Positions 20,889-31,325 of a DNA stretch of 64,000 nt are shown here, in pieces (within the stretch, counting starts at the first letter, position 1; every line of letters starts with the position of its first letter). Source of the stretch: Oscarella lobularis (lineage: Eukaryota > Porifera > Homoscleromorpha > Homosclerophorida > Oscarellidae); NCBI RefSeq assembly GCF_947507565.1, contig NC_089191.1:1426001-1490000 (forward strand), given 5' to 3'. The notes beneath the pieces were generated by a model that saw only the letters and a list, made by a program, of their open reading frames with translations, had not been told where the DNA came from and did not search any database. The translations under genes were made by a program, and so were the position numbers.

Positions 20889-21297
20889 TTTCAAGATCAC
20901 CGCGCGTCATCCTCCCGATCCGATCGGCCGACTTAAGCGAAGAACTGTCACATAAGTCTAATTCGCGTCAAAGTATCGTTTCAAATCGTTTCGAACGCGT
21001 ATTAGACTTATCCGACAGTTCTTCGCCTCATTTCGAGGCAGGAGAGTCGGCCGATCGGATCGGGAGGGCGTGGGATGACGCGCGGTAATCTTGAAAGAAT
21101 AGTTTTCTTCCTACGTCATGTTGTTAGCGTCATGGTCACGCGAACCAATCAGCGTCGAGAAGTCCAAAAGCTGCTGACTCGCCTCTGATTGGCTAGAGCT
21201 ACGTCATCGAATCGGTTGGGTCTAGCGTGATGTTGAGCTACGCGGCTTGCCCGTATGTAAGCGCGCGTTAGCTCAACTCAGGCTAGACCTTCGAGCC
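20889..21297. mobile_element. Truncated foldback element
   Basis: The core (about 20889-21092) is an inverted repeat: TTCAAGATCACCGCGCGTCA..CCCGATCCGATCGGCCGACT on the left is mirrored on the right by the same words in reverse complement, with a ~60-bp loop. The right arm continues to 21297 and ends GGCTAGACCTTCGAGCC followed by TA. That terminus matches the ends of the 630-bp palindrome at 24808-25437, so both belong to one foldback/MITE family; here the outer left arm is missing. Confidence 0.65.
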
Positions 21298-21715
21298 TAG
21301 CCCTCCCCCAGAACGTCCGCCTCGGAGGTACGGTCATCGCCCAAGAGAGAAGCTTCGAGCCCCGTTGCGCTCGAGGACGAGCTCTTCTTGAGGCGGCGGA
21401 AATGTAGCGAGGAGACCCGTTCGGCTCCTCCGCGTTGGCACGAATGAGTACGAGCATGCGTCGTAGGGCATGCCAAAGCACTACTAATTTGCACCATAAA
21501 AGGCGCGTAGGCCACAAAGGAGACAATTGTTCTACGTGGGAAGTCGTTAGAAAGGTAGTCGTACAAGTAGGTGGACAGACGCCTACCGGTCTATATAGGA
21601 GAATGTTTTAGTCTTATCCTGTGTGTGTGACTGTGATGACTACACTAAACATACGACAAAATCGACAACAAAGAAACATACAACAAACAACGGTCCGACA
21701 TTCAACATTTTTTCA
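21298..21715. other. No recognisable gene
   Basis: Only short frames; no domain or repeat recognised. Confidence 0.35.
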
Positions 21716-22700
21716 TTATAAGAGCAAAAAGAAATCGCGAAACTCCTTGATCATCTCATCCCTTACTATCCTTGAATGAAGGGCAGAGCGGGTGTTTACT
21801 TCTATGTCCTGGTCTGCATAGAATTTGTCACAATCCGCAATGACATCGCGCTGTTTTTCTGGTGGTGGATGGTTGAGACTAAATGTAAAAAATTGCGTAC
21901 ACAATTGAAGATCAATCCCGACTGAGTTGTACCAGTATTGGGCTAAATACTTCAATGCCAAACGAGATTTCTCCGTTATTTTCAAACCCTCCAAATGTGA
22001 TAATATCACTGCCAAATGCAAATTTAAAAATCGTCAAAAACGATTTTAAAAATGGTCCAACACAATTTTAAATACGTCCAAGACTATTTAAAAATAGTCC
22101 AAGACAATTTAAAAACTTAGAAACGCAAACTAGCTAATGTAGAAGTATAATATGAAAAGAGATAATAAATATACTAAAAGCGTAAATTACAAGGACATAC
22201 GTGATGCCGCTTCTTCCTTAAAATTTCCTTTAGAGAAATAAAAGTCAATGTTTAGATAAGTATCAAAATTTTCTTCTTACGTCCTTCCAGACTTTTGATA
22301 TGCGCAACTTGAAAGAAAAGGATTAATCCAGTCTCAATAAAGGTACTAAAACTTAGTCTTTGCTTTTAGGGCGTCCTCCGGATCGAGTGCAATTGCTGGT
22401 GAGAAAACGATTAAAACAATTCACGCAGTTTTAATTAACATTAAATTGGATTTTACCCTGTGCAGCATCTACGTGCGGTGATGGTGGCGCTAGCGGAAGG
22501 GACGGTGATGGTGGCGCTAGCGGAGACGCTAGAGACGGTGATGGTGGCGCTAGCGGAGACGGTGGCTGTGGTGTTTCTAGTGAGAATTAGAACCAATTAC
22601 GCCTTTGATATCTTAGCGTCAGATAGCGTAGAACTCAGAGCGATTTCCATTGAGACGTCTTGCGATGAGAGCTTAGGTGTGGGATTTATGGGCCAACCCT
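21716..22700 (-). repeat. Dispersed copy of the 1.2-kb repeat seen at 59.3-61 kb
   Basis: The stretch 21866-22120 aligns with 59548-59830 (AATTGCGTACACAATTGA, GAGTTGTACC, GATAATATCACTGCCAAAT, then repeated AAAATxGTCCAAxACAATTTTA), and 22380-22600 aligns with 60040-60215, including a GGTGATGGTGGCGCTAGCGG microrepeat. A 101-residue minus-strand frame (22021-21716; LALKYLAQYWYNSVGIDLQL) has a counterpart in the other copies (VEYRYNSVEIDV). The protein family is unknown to me. Confidence 0.6.
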
Positions 22701-23268
22701 AGTTTTGTTGTGTTACGACTTCGTCAGTGCCAGTGAATCGTTTCAAACAAATTTTGTAGTGTACATATGCTTCTGATGTGTAAATTTAAATTTTAGAGTC
22801 AATACTGTTCTTAGTTCGAACTCATTAGAAAAGTGTGGCTTTTTCGTTAAAACTTCGCAGACTTCAAATTCGCGAAGACTTCCCATGAATAGAGCGGGAT
22901 TCACGTGAAGTGTTACTAGTAGGTGTTGCCAGGGACGGGTTATTAGGGGGGTATTCTAGAGGGTTCAGTATACTTAGAGAGGGTCTCATTCAATTATTCC
23001 GGGTTTTAGAGAAGCAAGAGGGTCCCTTAGGTTCCTTTGGATTTGTTCACGTCACATGCTATTATTTGTCATGCGAGTGAGGGTCCTTTTTTGAGAGGCA
23101 TAAGACTAGTAGATTCCGATAGCGTTTTTGTAATTGTATTTGAATGTAATACTCCAAAGGTTCCCTATCGATGGCGGATTGCAGGAAAAGATCACACGTA
23201 GGGTTAAAGAGAGAATGCACAGAGGCAAATTTGGCTCAGCCGCGGTATTCACCACGAACCTCAGGGTG
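22620..23268. repeat. Direct repeat unit, first copy (~0.65 kb)
   Basis: This region aligns with 23850-24480: GTCTTGCGATGAGAGCTT, AGTTTTGTTGTGTTACGACT, AGAGCGGGATTCACGTGAAG, GTATTCTAGAGGGTTC. The two copies lie about 1.23 kb apart in direct orientation, separated by the 23271-23936 frame. Confidence 0.7.
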
Positions 23269-23270
23269 TG

Positions 23271-23936
23271 TCAAGTAATATGCCTAAAGTTTATGGCTGT
23301 GAATGGAAAAACAAGAGAAGGGAGACACCTCCATTGGTGTTTGTGTTTGTGCTTACGCACTGAGAGTGAAAATTGTATATTGGCCTTTCTTTTTTGTGGC
23401 CGCGGGAATGTCGGGGATTGACGTGTCTTGCGGACGAAATGGATTGATTTTGAGAGTGCAGGTCTTCCCCCGTGGAGTATGACCTGTTTGCAAATATTTT
23501 TGTGTTCCGCGAGACGCATCTCCGCAATCGTCAGCGCTGCGCACGTCTGTACGTGGAACGGCGCGAGGTCGAGAATATTTTCCCGATCCTTCTCGCTTGG
23601 CTCCGGCCTCGACGCGGCGAGCGGCGCCAACGGCGGTTGTGGACGCTGCGATGGTGATCCGTCGTTGTCCGATTTATCGTTGAGGTACTTTTGGATTTTT
23701 CTCTCGAGGAGATGATCCAGAAGTGCCCCAAAGTTCCAACGTTTAACAAATTTGTCTAAAGCATCGTCACTCGACGGTGCAAGAGTCTTCTCTTTTGTTG
23801 GATCATTCGATTCCCCTTGAGGCGTCCTCGAGCAGGCTATCCTCATGCATCGCGATGCACTCGAGTGCTCAGAGCGATGTCCATCGAGTCGTCGTCTTGC
23901 GACGAGAGCTTCGCTGTGGGATTCATGGGAAAACAC
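23271..23936 (-). CDS. Unidentified repeat-borne protein (221 aa), copy B
   Basis: An uninterrupted 221-residue minus-strand frame starts MFSHESHSEALVARRRLDGH. Its middle (DALDKFVKRWNFGALLDHLL, ERKIQKYLNDK) is helical. The Pro/Ala-rich stretch (PPLAPLAASRPEPSEKD) is low complexity and the C-terminus is basic. No known domain is evident. The C-terminal part is shared with the repeat at 19612-19815 and the N-terminal DNA with 20783-20888. The frame therefore belongs to a dispersed family, possibly a gag-like or accessory transposon protein. The frame being open in copy B but not in copy A suggests either relative youth or chance. Confidence 0.4.
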   Translation of the reverse strand: MFSHESHSEALVARRRLDGHRSEHSSASRCMRIACSRTPQGESNDPTKEKTLAPSSDDALDKFVKRWNFGALLDHLLERKIQKYLNDKSDNDGSPSQRPQPPLAPLAASRPEPSEKDRENILDLAPFHVQTCAALTIAEMRLAEHKNICKQVILHGGRPALSKSIHFVRKTRQSPTFPRPQKRKANIQFSLSVRKHKHKHQWRCLPSLVFPFTAINFRHIT

Positions 23937-24480
23937 TAGTTTTGTCGTGTTACAACTTCGTTAGTGCCATTGAATCGTTTCACACAAATTTCGTCGTTTA
24001 CATACGTTTTCTGATGTGCAAATTTCAATTTTTGGCTCAGTACGCATCTTGGACGCCGTTGTTCGCCCCAACTCATTAGAAAAGTGGCTTCGTCGGCAGA
24101 ATTTCGCAGCCGAATTCGCGAAGACTTCCCGTGAATAGAGCGGGATTCACGTAAAGTGCTTCTAGTAGAGGTTGCCAGGGGCGGGGTCTGTGAGAACGCG
24201 AGGATCCGTCTACCTTTTACGGGCAGGTTATTGAGGTATTCTAGAGGGTCCGGTATAGTTAGAGAGGGTCTTTTTCAATTATTCGGACATTACGAAAAGG
24301 CGGGTTCCTTAGGTTCCTAGGGATTAGTTTGCGTTACGTGCCTTTATTAATCATGTACGTGAGGGGCCTTTTTGAGCGGCATGAGACCAATTGATTCCGA
24401 GAGTGTTTTTAATGTGTTCGAATGTTCTACTTCAAATGTTCCCTATCAATTGCGGATTGCAGGACACAGATCACGCTTTG
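23850..24480. repeat. Direct repeat unit, second copy
   Basis: Second copy of the 22620-23268 unit, with an insertion of about 30 bp near 24195 (GAACGCGAGGATCCGTC). A third diverged copy is at 30-440. Confidence 0.7.
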
Positions 24481-24805
24481 GCAGGGGGTTTGATCGTTAG
24501 CGCACTAGGCCTCGGTGACCACTTCCAAAAACAAACGTTTCTCCGCAGTCGCCTATCATTTTAAGTCCATGTATGTGTTCGTCGATAAAGCGACCACTGT
24601 TGTTGGCTGCAGACCTGTCTGCGCAGCTTCTTAGCTATCGAACGCGACCACCCGAAAAAACGCCTCTTTTCTCGTGATTGCGATTGACACTTATGGATGT
24701 CCGTAAGAATACATGTTCGTTATACCATGAAGCTTTTGACCGTGACTCGTGGCGCCTTTCGTTTTTTTTTCATACAGAATCAGGCGAAGGAATCCATCCA
24801 AGTAC
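24481..24805. other. No recognisable gene
   Basis: Nothing recognisable in this spacer before the foldback palindrome. Confidence 0.35.
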
Positions 24806-24807
24806 TA

Positions 24808-25437
24808 GGCTCGAAGGTCCAGCCTGTTGTACGGCCTAGCGCGCGCAGCGCTCTAGTCCTCCCAACAGGCTGGACAACACTAGTTCGCCGGAAGTTGGTC
24901 GACCAATCAGAGACCAATCAGCAGCATTCCAACTGCTCGTCTCTGATTCGCTGACGACCTTAATGTGATTTAGGCTTTACGTTCCCGACCCTAACGAAGT
25001 AACGAAGTTACGCTGACTACGCGACGCCCCAAGTCGCTCAGGCGTGCCGAAGGGGCTCTCTTCCTTAGCGAAACAACCGATCGGACGTCAGATAAGTGAT
25101 ATACACACTATTTGTAATGGACTCGATACTTTGCGAGGAATTTTCGGACTTTTCGCAAAGTATCGAGTCCATATATCACTTATCTGACGTACGATCGGTT
25201 GTTTCGCTAAGGAAGAGAGCCCCTTCGGCACGCCTGAGCGACTTGGGGCGTCGCGTAGTCAGCGTAACTTCGTTACTTCGTTAGGGTCGGGAACGTCACG
25301 GCTAAGGTCGTCAGCGAATCAGAGACGAGCAGTTGGAATGCTGCTGACTGGTCTCTGGTCGACCAAGTTCCGGCTAACTAGTGTTGTCCAGCCTGTTGGG
25401 AGGAGCTAGGACGTACAACCGGCTGGACTTTCGAGCC
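24808..25437. mobile_element. 630-bp foldback palindrome (MITE) with TA flanks
   Basis: Two arms of about 285-328 bp are near-perfect inverted copies around a centre at ~25144 (TACTTTGCGAGG / GTCCGAAAAG-side). The outer ends read GGCTCGAAGGTCCAGCC inward on the left and GGCTCGAAAGTCCAGCC inward on the right. The element is flanked on both sides by TA (24806-24807 and 25438-25439), as for TA-inserting transposons. It has no coding capacity. One arm lacks about 40 bp relative to the other. Confidence 0.85.
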
Positions 25438-25439
25438 TA

Positions 25440-27324
25440 TCAAAGTACATGTTGCCGCTAGAGTCGCACAGATGAAGCGTAATCATCTCGATCTAACGCC
25501 TACCGTCCTCACTCCGTCTTCCAATCAACGGCGCCCGAGTGGGGAAAGCGCTAGGCAGCTTCGAGACGTCGTCCCACCCCCGTTTCAAAGAAGAGACTCT
25601 TTCCTTGAAGCCCTGGACGCGGGAGGAAGATCTCAAGCTCTTTGCGACGCTCTCACGCGTTTCGCCTCAGGCCTGGCCACTTGATAATTAAAGGCTACCC
25701 ATTTGGCAGACGGAGGCAGATGAGTTCAAGGAGAACAAGTCCTCGCCTCGATCTGGTAGCAAGTGCTTTTCGTGGATTTATATTTTCTCATATTTTGAAA
25801 ACGCCGGCCTGCATGGGGCGTGTCCATCGCTATTTGTGAAATGTCTACTCGTCGCCGACGGAAGCGTTTGTTTCCTTGAGAGAAGAGTCTGTCGCGATGA
25901 GCTCGCAAGCATGTCTGACGGAGTCATTAACGACCTCACGTCGCAGTCAGACGTCTCGAGAAGAAAGTAATATTTCTTTTCCTTATGCATCGTAGAGCGG
26001 GCACGTTGGCATAATATTTAATTTAATTATAAACTGTAATTCTTTGGTCTTTTGCGGATTAACTTCCTGGACCGCTGCTACGGCGTTGTCTAAGCTTTCT
26101 GTCACCAAAGGCTTTGTCCCAACCAGCATCCAAGCAGAGCGAAATTTGCAGGCGGCAGGGGTTCAAACGTGATTGTCGAGCTTGCTAAATATATTGGACT
26201 TCCAGAGGCAGAAAGCTCTCGCCCATCTCGATTGCCCTTGGAACGCATGCCGACAGGGGACATAGAATGCCAGATAAATTTTTCTACGTAGTATAATCGC
26301 TTTATATTCAGATTCCGCCCTGCCCTCCGGATTACCAATCATGGGAAAACAGAATGTATCACAGTTTTGGCAAACGGTGGGATTGCCTTTCGAAGCAATA
26401 TGTATCAACTAGAGATTTCAACAACTTATTATGCTCGACCACCTTCATACAGATTTACATTTCAATACCTTCATGTCAAACAATTCTGTTGGTGGGATGA
26501 GAAGTGGCCAAGCCCGTTTATTAATAGGCGTAGACAAGTTGATTAGAGCATCGATCGGCTCTCCTTCTTCGCCACTCTCATATATCATCCTCACACGGCA
26601 GCGGTGCAGAAGAATATGAAGCACGGGGAAGCAGGGGGTATGACGTAGTCAATTTCGTCAAGGACCCACAGAAGTATGGCCAAACGAACCCGGCTTGAAG
26701 CGTTAGTTAGCTGTGGCCATCACCTAAAACGGACCGAATGTTCGCAAAGGACATAGCAAATTGGGCTCCACGAGCTATGGCCTTATACGTTTAGCAAAGA
26801 TTGCGATGGACAGAAATTTCATAGCAAAAGGCACCGAAGGCCGCAGGGCTGTCTTACACGCGGTAAACAAAGTATCGTTAAAGAGTACGCAAGCACTCGA
26901 ACTGATCTTGAACTATTTCTATTGGCCAAAGAAACTTGTCATTATGTTCAGGTACTCCAGAAAGAGTCGTCAAGCGCAGAAAAAATCTTTTAAAAGGGCG
27001 TGGCAGCCTAGTGTCTTATGAGCGAACCTACGGAGGGGCATATGCTTCCATACTTGCTATAGCGTCGTGTACGAAAAGAATCCACGGGGCACAACCACCT
27101 CACAAAATAAGAAAAGAAACAAAAAGCAAGTAAAAGTAAGCTCTCGCTCCTTAAATAGCCGAGAAAGGAAAAACGGAAGGGAAGAGCGATCATCAAAAGC
27201 GACGATGAAGACAAAGAGGAAAGAACGGAATCAACCTACTCGAACGAAGAGGTTCCTCGCAGAAACGATGGAGGACGACGGAATCAGCAAAATGGTTGAC
27301 GAATTGGTCTTCAGCTACAAAAGA
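25440..27324. other. No recognisable gene
   Basis: Short frames on both strands. A Lys/Arg-rich plus-strand frame (27067-27339; KKRNKKQVKVSSRSLNSRER) is low complexity and unassigned. No repeats or RNA genes were recognised. Confidence 0.35.
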
Positions 27325-28040
27325 CGCGCAGAACTTTAATTAGTACAAGAACACATTTGTATTCCCGTCGAAGACGGTACACAGCTGCTCAGGAAGACGT
27401 TCGATATCTAACCGAACTGAATGCTGTTTGTACCACAGTTCTACTATGAACATTACACATCCAACAATTAAACAGAAAAATTTTTGAACTACTCTCCGAG
27501 TCACTGTGGTGGCCCAGGTGCGATCTGGGCCTCTTCGGGACGCGTACCCTGGCCACACCAGCAGAGAGGTTCCCTTTGCTGATGTGGTTTGGGGATATTA
27601 CAAAACAGGCGCAGAGTTTTAATTAATATGCAAACACATTCATATACCCGTCGACGACGGGTACACGTTGCTGTGCTATGTGGACATCTCGGGTACGGGT
27701 ACCCAGGCCCACCCAGGCCACGCCAGCAAACAGGTTATCTCTGCTGACGTGATCGGGGGATAATACAAAACACGCGCAGAAGTTTAATTAGTACGGGAAC
27801 AAATTTATATACCCGTCGATGACGGCACACGGCTACTCAGGAAGACGTTCAATATCAACCTCCGAGTCACTGTGGCGGCCCGGGTGCGATCTGGGCCTCT
27901 TGGGGACGGGTAGCCAGGCCACACTAGTGGAGAGGTTCTCTCTGCTGATGTGGTGTGGGAATATTGCAACAAAAGCGCAGAAATTTAATTGTTATGTAAA
28001 CACATCTATACACCCGTCCACGACGGGTTTTAAAGTACGT
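27325..28040. repeat. Tandem repeat, ~165-285-bp units
   Basis: Units start near 27325, 27609, 27773 and 27974 with GCGCAGAAxTTTAATTA, followed by AACACATTTxTATxCCCGTC, GACGACGG, GAGTCACTGTGG, GTGCGATCTGGGCCTCTT and CTCTGCTGATGTGG. Three units carry the whole motif set or a large part of it, and the last is partial. Unit lengths differ by internal deletion. Confidence 0.75.
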
Positions 28041-29132
28041 TCACTCATTATATGTCCCGTGGGAAAAAAGGCGGTCCTAGGGAAGGTACCTAGGCGGTGC
28101 GTACGTAATTGAGTGAGCAATAGTATACGCAACAAGAGGCGAAATTATGTAGTTCGTCGCATGTGCTTGTAAAATGGAGAAACGAGTGCAAGCTCGCTTG
28201 GCTGAAATCCCTGGCCCAAGTTTTGACCTAAACAGCGACCTGGCTGCGCCGCCGCCCCGCAAACGGCCAAATAATTACAGGCGATGGTTAAAAGACGTTG
28301 CCCTAAACTTGCACAATTATTTCTACAAAGAGAAGCAACTAGAAGAGCCCAAGTGGAGCTCGTCCAATTGGAGCGGCAACAAGGTGTTCCTTTTGTAGAC
28401 TGCACAAAGGACACACTGTTTTCATTAAACAGAGTGAGCCTGGCTGCGGGGCAATGTGGCAGCGTAGCAGTGTGGCAGCCTACTGAATGACAGAAAAAGC
28501 AGTTGGATGAGCTATTCGAGCAGTACAACACTGAATGATGATGGACAGGTCTAAGAGACCCGACACAGATCTGGTAGTGGCAGCGAGTTATGTGTGCAGT
28601 GTGCTCCACAAAAACTGCATATAAAATTAACCTCAAAAGCTCCAGCTTTCGATTGAGAGCGCGCTCGCGGTTAGCTTTAGTAAAAGCAAAGATTGCTCTG
28701 AGGTATGCACCGTGTAGTGGACCATCAACGTGGCTTAATTAACAGGTGTAAATAAAGAGAGCGCACACCGTGATGCAGGCACCAAAAGTCTACACATGTT
28801 CATTTGCTCAACGACCGCTTTGAGCACGCAGTACACATTATTCGCACCCTAGTAATGCATTTCTTGCCTTAACTTGCTACGAATTTGTTCTTACAACTTT
28901 CCGAGCGAGATGAACGCCGCCAATTTATGTGTTGGTGTAGTAGCGGACAGCGGCTAGAAGTGACATCAATAAATAACGTAAATAATAAAAAATACAAAAT
29001 GTCTTTTAATGAAAATGATTGCTAATACTTGCTTTCTTTTTTACTCTATTCAAGAAATGAAGATGAGTACGAGAGAGAGAATGAGAATTCAAATATTTCT
29101 CGTCTGTTTTCTACATATCGAAAAAGTCCGTT
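28041..29132. other. No firmly recognisable gene
   Basis: A plus-strand frame at 28174-28398 (VQARLAEIPGPSFDLNSDLA, PPPRKRPNNYRRWL) and a shifted continuation (LVQLERQQGVPFVDCTKDTL) could be part of a transposon protein, but I cannot name it. The remainder is non-coding. Confidence 0.35.
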
Positions 29133-29138
29133 AGAAGG
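29133..29138. repeat. 6-bp target site duplication AGAAGG (left)
   Basis: Matches AGAAGG at 34532-34537 on the other side of the IS3EU-like element. Confidence 0.75.
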
Positions 29139-29335
29139 TATGGAATGATAAATCGGAAAAAATTCGCAACAAAAAAAATTATATGCGCAACGAAAAATTT
29201 GTATGCGCAACGAAAACATTATATGCGCAACAAAAAAAATATATGCGCAACAAAAAAAATTATATGCGCAACGAAAAATTTGTATGCGCAACGAAAACAT
29301 TATATTCGCAACGAAAAAAATATATGCGCAACGAC
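29139..29335 (+). repeat. Left terminal inverted repeat with iterated GCGCAAC motifs
   Basis: Eight or more copies of TATGCGCAACRAAAAA-type units (about 20 bp) follow the outer TATGGAATGATAAA. The array is mirrored at 34383-34531. Regular iterons at both ends are likely transposase-binding sites. Confidence 0.85.
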
Positions 29336-29423
29336 CGCGCCTAAACATCTCTGCAATGGACGATACATTAGCAGAACGGCTGCACAACTGGCGTCAAACT
29401 GTCAAAGCCGTGCTTTTTTGTAT

Positions 29424-30985
29424 CTACTGATGTCCATTAATTAATAAGAAAGAGAATGCCAGTGCCCGCTCATAAATAGTTATTCCTTGATTACCGTCGT
29501 CGGCTAAAGGATCGACATTTTGTTCTAGAAGTCTCAGCTGCTCATCATTCAGTACTGCAGTCGTCAATGGAACAGTTACTGCACCACCGTCCGCGGCAAA
29601 AGAAATGTCGCCACTGTCGTCATCACTTCCGTCGTCATCGCGCCCAAAATCTTCCTGCTCATCGTCGGCCAGAGGCACGTCCCCTCTGAATACGGAAGTC
29701 ATGAATAGCCTCAATGGACTGAATCCTCTCTCCGTCCGTAGTGGGTGGTTATTCCACTGGCCTACAAATTCTTCAAGGATTTGATTAATCCTCGGCAAGA
29801 AGACGTAGTGTAGAATAAAAAGGTGATGTTCGTTGTAGCGATCAAAAAGACGAGCGTCTTCTAGGTAGAAAAAACGTCTCTCATCATTCTTCCAACTGTC
29901 GAGTTGACGTCGCGCCAAAGTCGTTCTATCCTCTGATTATGAACAGATTTGCCGGTTATGTGGCTTCCACGACCTGCTCCTCGCTGCTCCACCATATATC
30001 GTGCGACTCCAACATTTTCAAGGCCATGGTCAGATCTTACACGCGAAGGAAGTCCAAATTGAGCAACGCCTTCTTCAAAACAGCGAAGAACTGTTGCCGC
30101 TCTGTTGTTGACGTTGCACCGAAGGTATACAATAGTCCTCGAAAAGCGGTCGATTCCGCCATGTATCACAAAGCGCCACGGGTCAATTAATTTATGATTT
30201 CCGTCGATGTGCCTATTAAAAAATCAGCGTCATCTGATAATAGTGCATTGTGGAGTTATTTACCATAAAGAATTTGCAGCTGGAACTCGATAAATACGAC
30301 GAAAATGCACCTGCCGTCTTCGCAGGGCTCTTCCAACCAGATCTACCCTGATTAGCGACTGCCTCACTCTTCGATATTGAACACGAATATCCCTTGCTCG
30401 CAGGGCGCCCATGACCATCGATTCTCCGACACGGTCATTGATTGCGATGATGCTACTGACGAGTGCGTCGAGATCGTTGTCAGATATGCCGCTGAAATCT
30501 TGTATGGCAAGCTCCTGACGGCGGTTGTAAATGGTTCTCACACTGACACCAAAAAAAGCAGCTATTTGCGTCCACGAATAACCCATGAGCCACAGAGTCT
30601 CCAATTGATCTCGTCTAATCAGCACAGCCGGTCGTCCTCGCCCACTAGTGCTACAAACTGTTGGAGGTCGGAAAGGCTCTGAAGATCTTTCTCCAGGTTG
30701 CTGCAGAGAAGGCATACTCGACAAACGCCGAAGAATGTCATTGAGAAGTCGTAAAAGCGTTTCGAGATCGTCTAACAAAAGCTGCTCGTGTCTTGTTACA
30801 TTAGGTTGAGCTGAAAGAACGTCATCTGCTCGCGAGAGGAAGGTTGACGTTGCTCGTCGATATATTGTTCCTCTTCGTAGGAGGAACTCCGCCAAATTGC
30901 AGTCTGACGACGCCGCAACTTCGTGACGGGATATTAACGTGAAGAACGACTCCATTTCTCCAACAAATTGAGCAAAGTCGGACAT
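29424..30985 (-). CDS. Integrase-like DDE transposase (IS3EU type)
   Basis: Exon 1 (30985-30260, 241 aa) starts [20 protein letters not shown] and contains a helix-turn-helix ([20 protein letters not shown]). A short intron (about 30258-30210) ends in TTTAATAG. Exon 2 opens with the catalytic core: D1 in [21 protein letters not shown]2 in [14 protein letters not shown] and E in [12 protein letters not shown]. After MMRDVF the frame shifts by one base at a run of six T (~29877) and continues [46 protein letters not shown], ending in an acidic tail at 29424. All catalytic residues are present. The T-run shift may be a recent lesion or a sequencing error. The enzyme is predicted to cut and integrate the element's ends. 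Its promoter would lie between it and the HECT gene. Confidence 0.85.
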
Positions 30986-31084
30986 GTTAGATTTTTCCGC
31001 GCACGCGCACTATACCATTTCGTATTACGCGTAGTCGAAAAACGTTTAACATGACAGCAAAAAAGAATTTGTTTATGTTATTGT

Positions 31085-31285
31085 TTGCTTCGATTCGCCA
31101 TTGACAAAAAAGGAAGAAAAAACGCTGACCCTTCTTAAAACAGGGAAGGAAGACATATACTGTACCCTTCTTAAAACAGGGAAAGAAGACAAATACTGTA
31201 CCCTTCTTAAAACAGGGAAAGAAAACAAAAAATGTACCCTTCTTAAAACAAGGAAATAAAACAAAAAATGGACCCTTCAAAGGAG
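31085..31285. repeat. Short tandem repeat between the two genes of the IS3EU-like element
   Basis: Five diverged units of about 37 bp containing ACCCTTCTTAAAACAGGGAA and AGAAAACAAAAAATGT lie between the transposase start and the HECT 3' end. Confidence 0.8.
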
Positions 31286-31325
31286 GGAAAATTTACCGGT
31301 TTTTATTGAAAGCACTTAGCCAAGC

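Noticed and set aside
23271-23936. Host protein-coding gene
   Set aside because: Although open for 221 codons, parts recur in other dispersed copies, so it belongs to a repeat family.
28145-28636. 163-aa minus-strand frame
   Set aside because: Cys/Ser-rich composition without a motif; the opposite strand gives a more protein-like reading. Not convincing.
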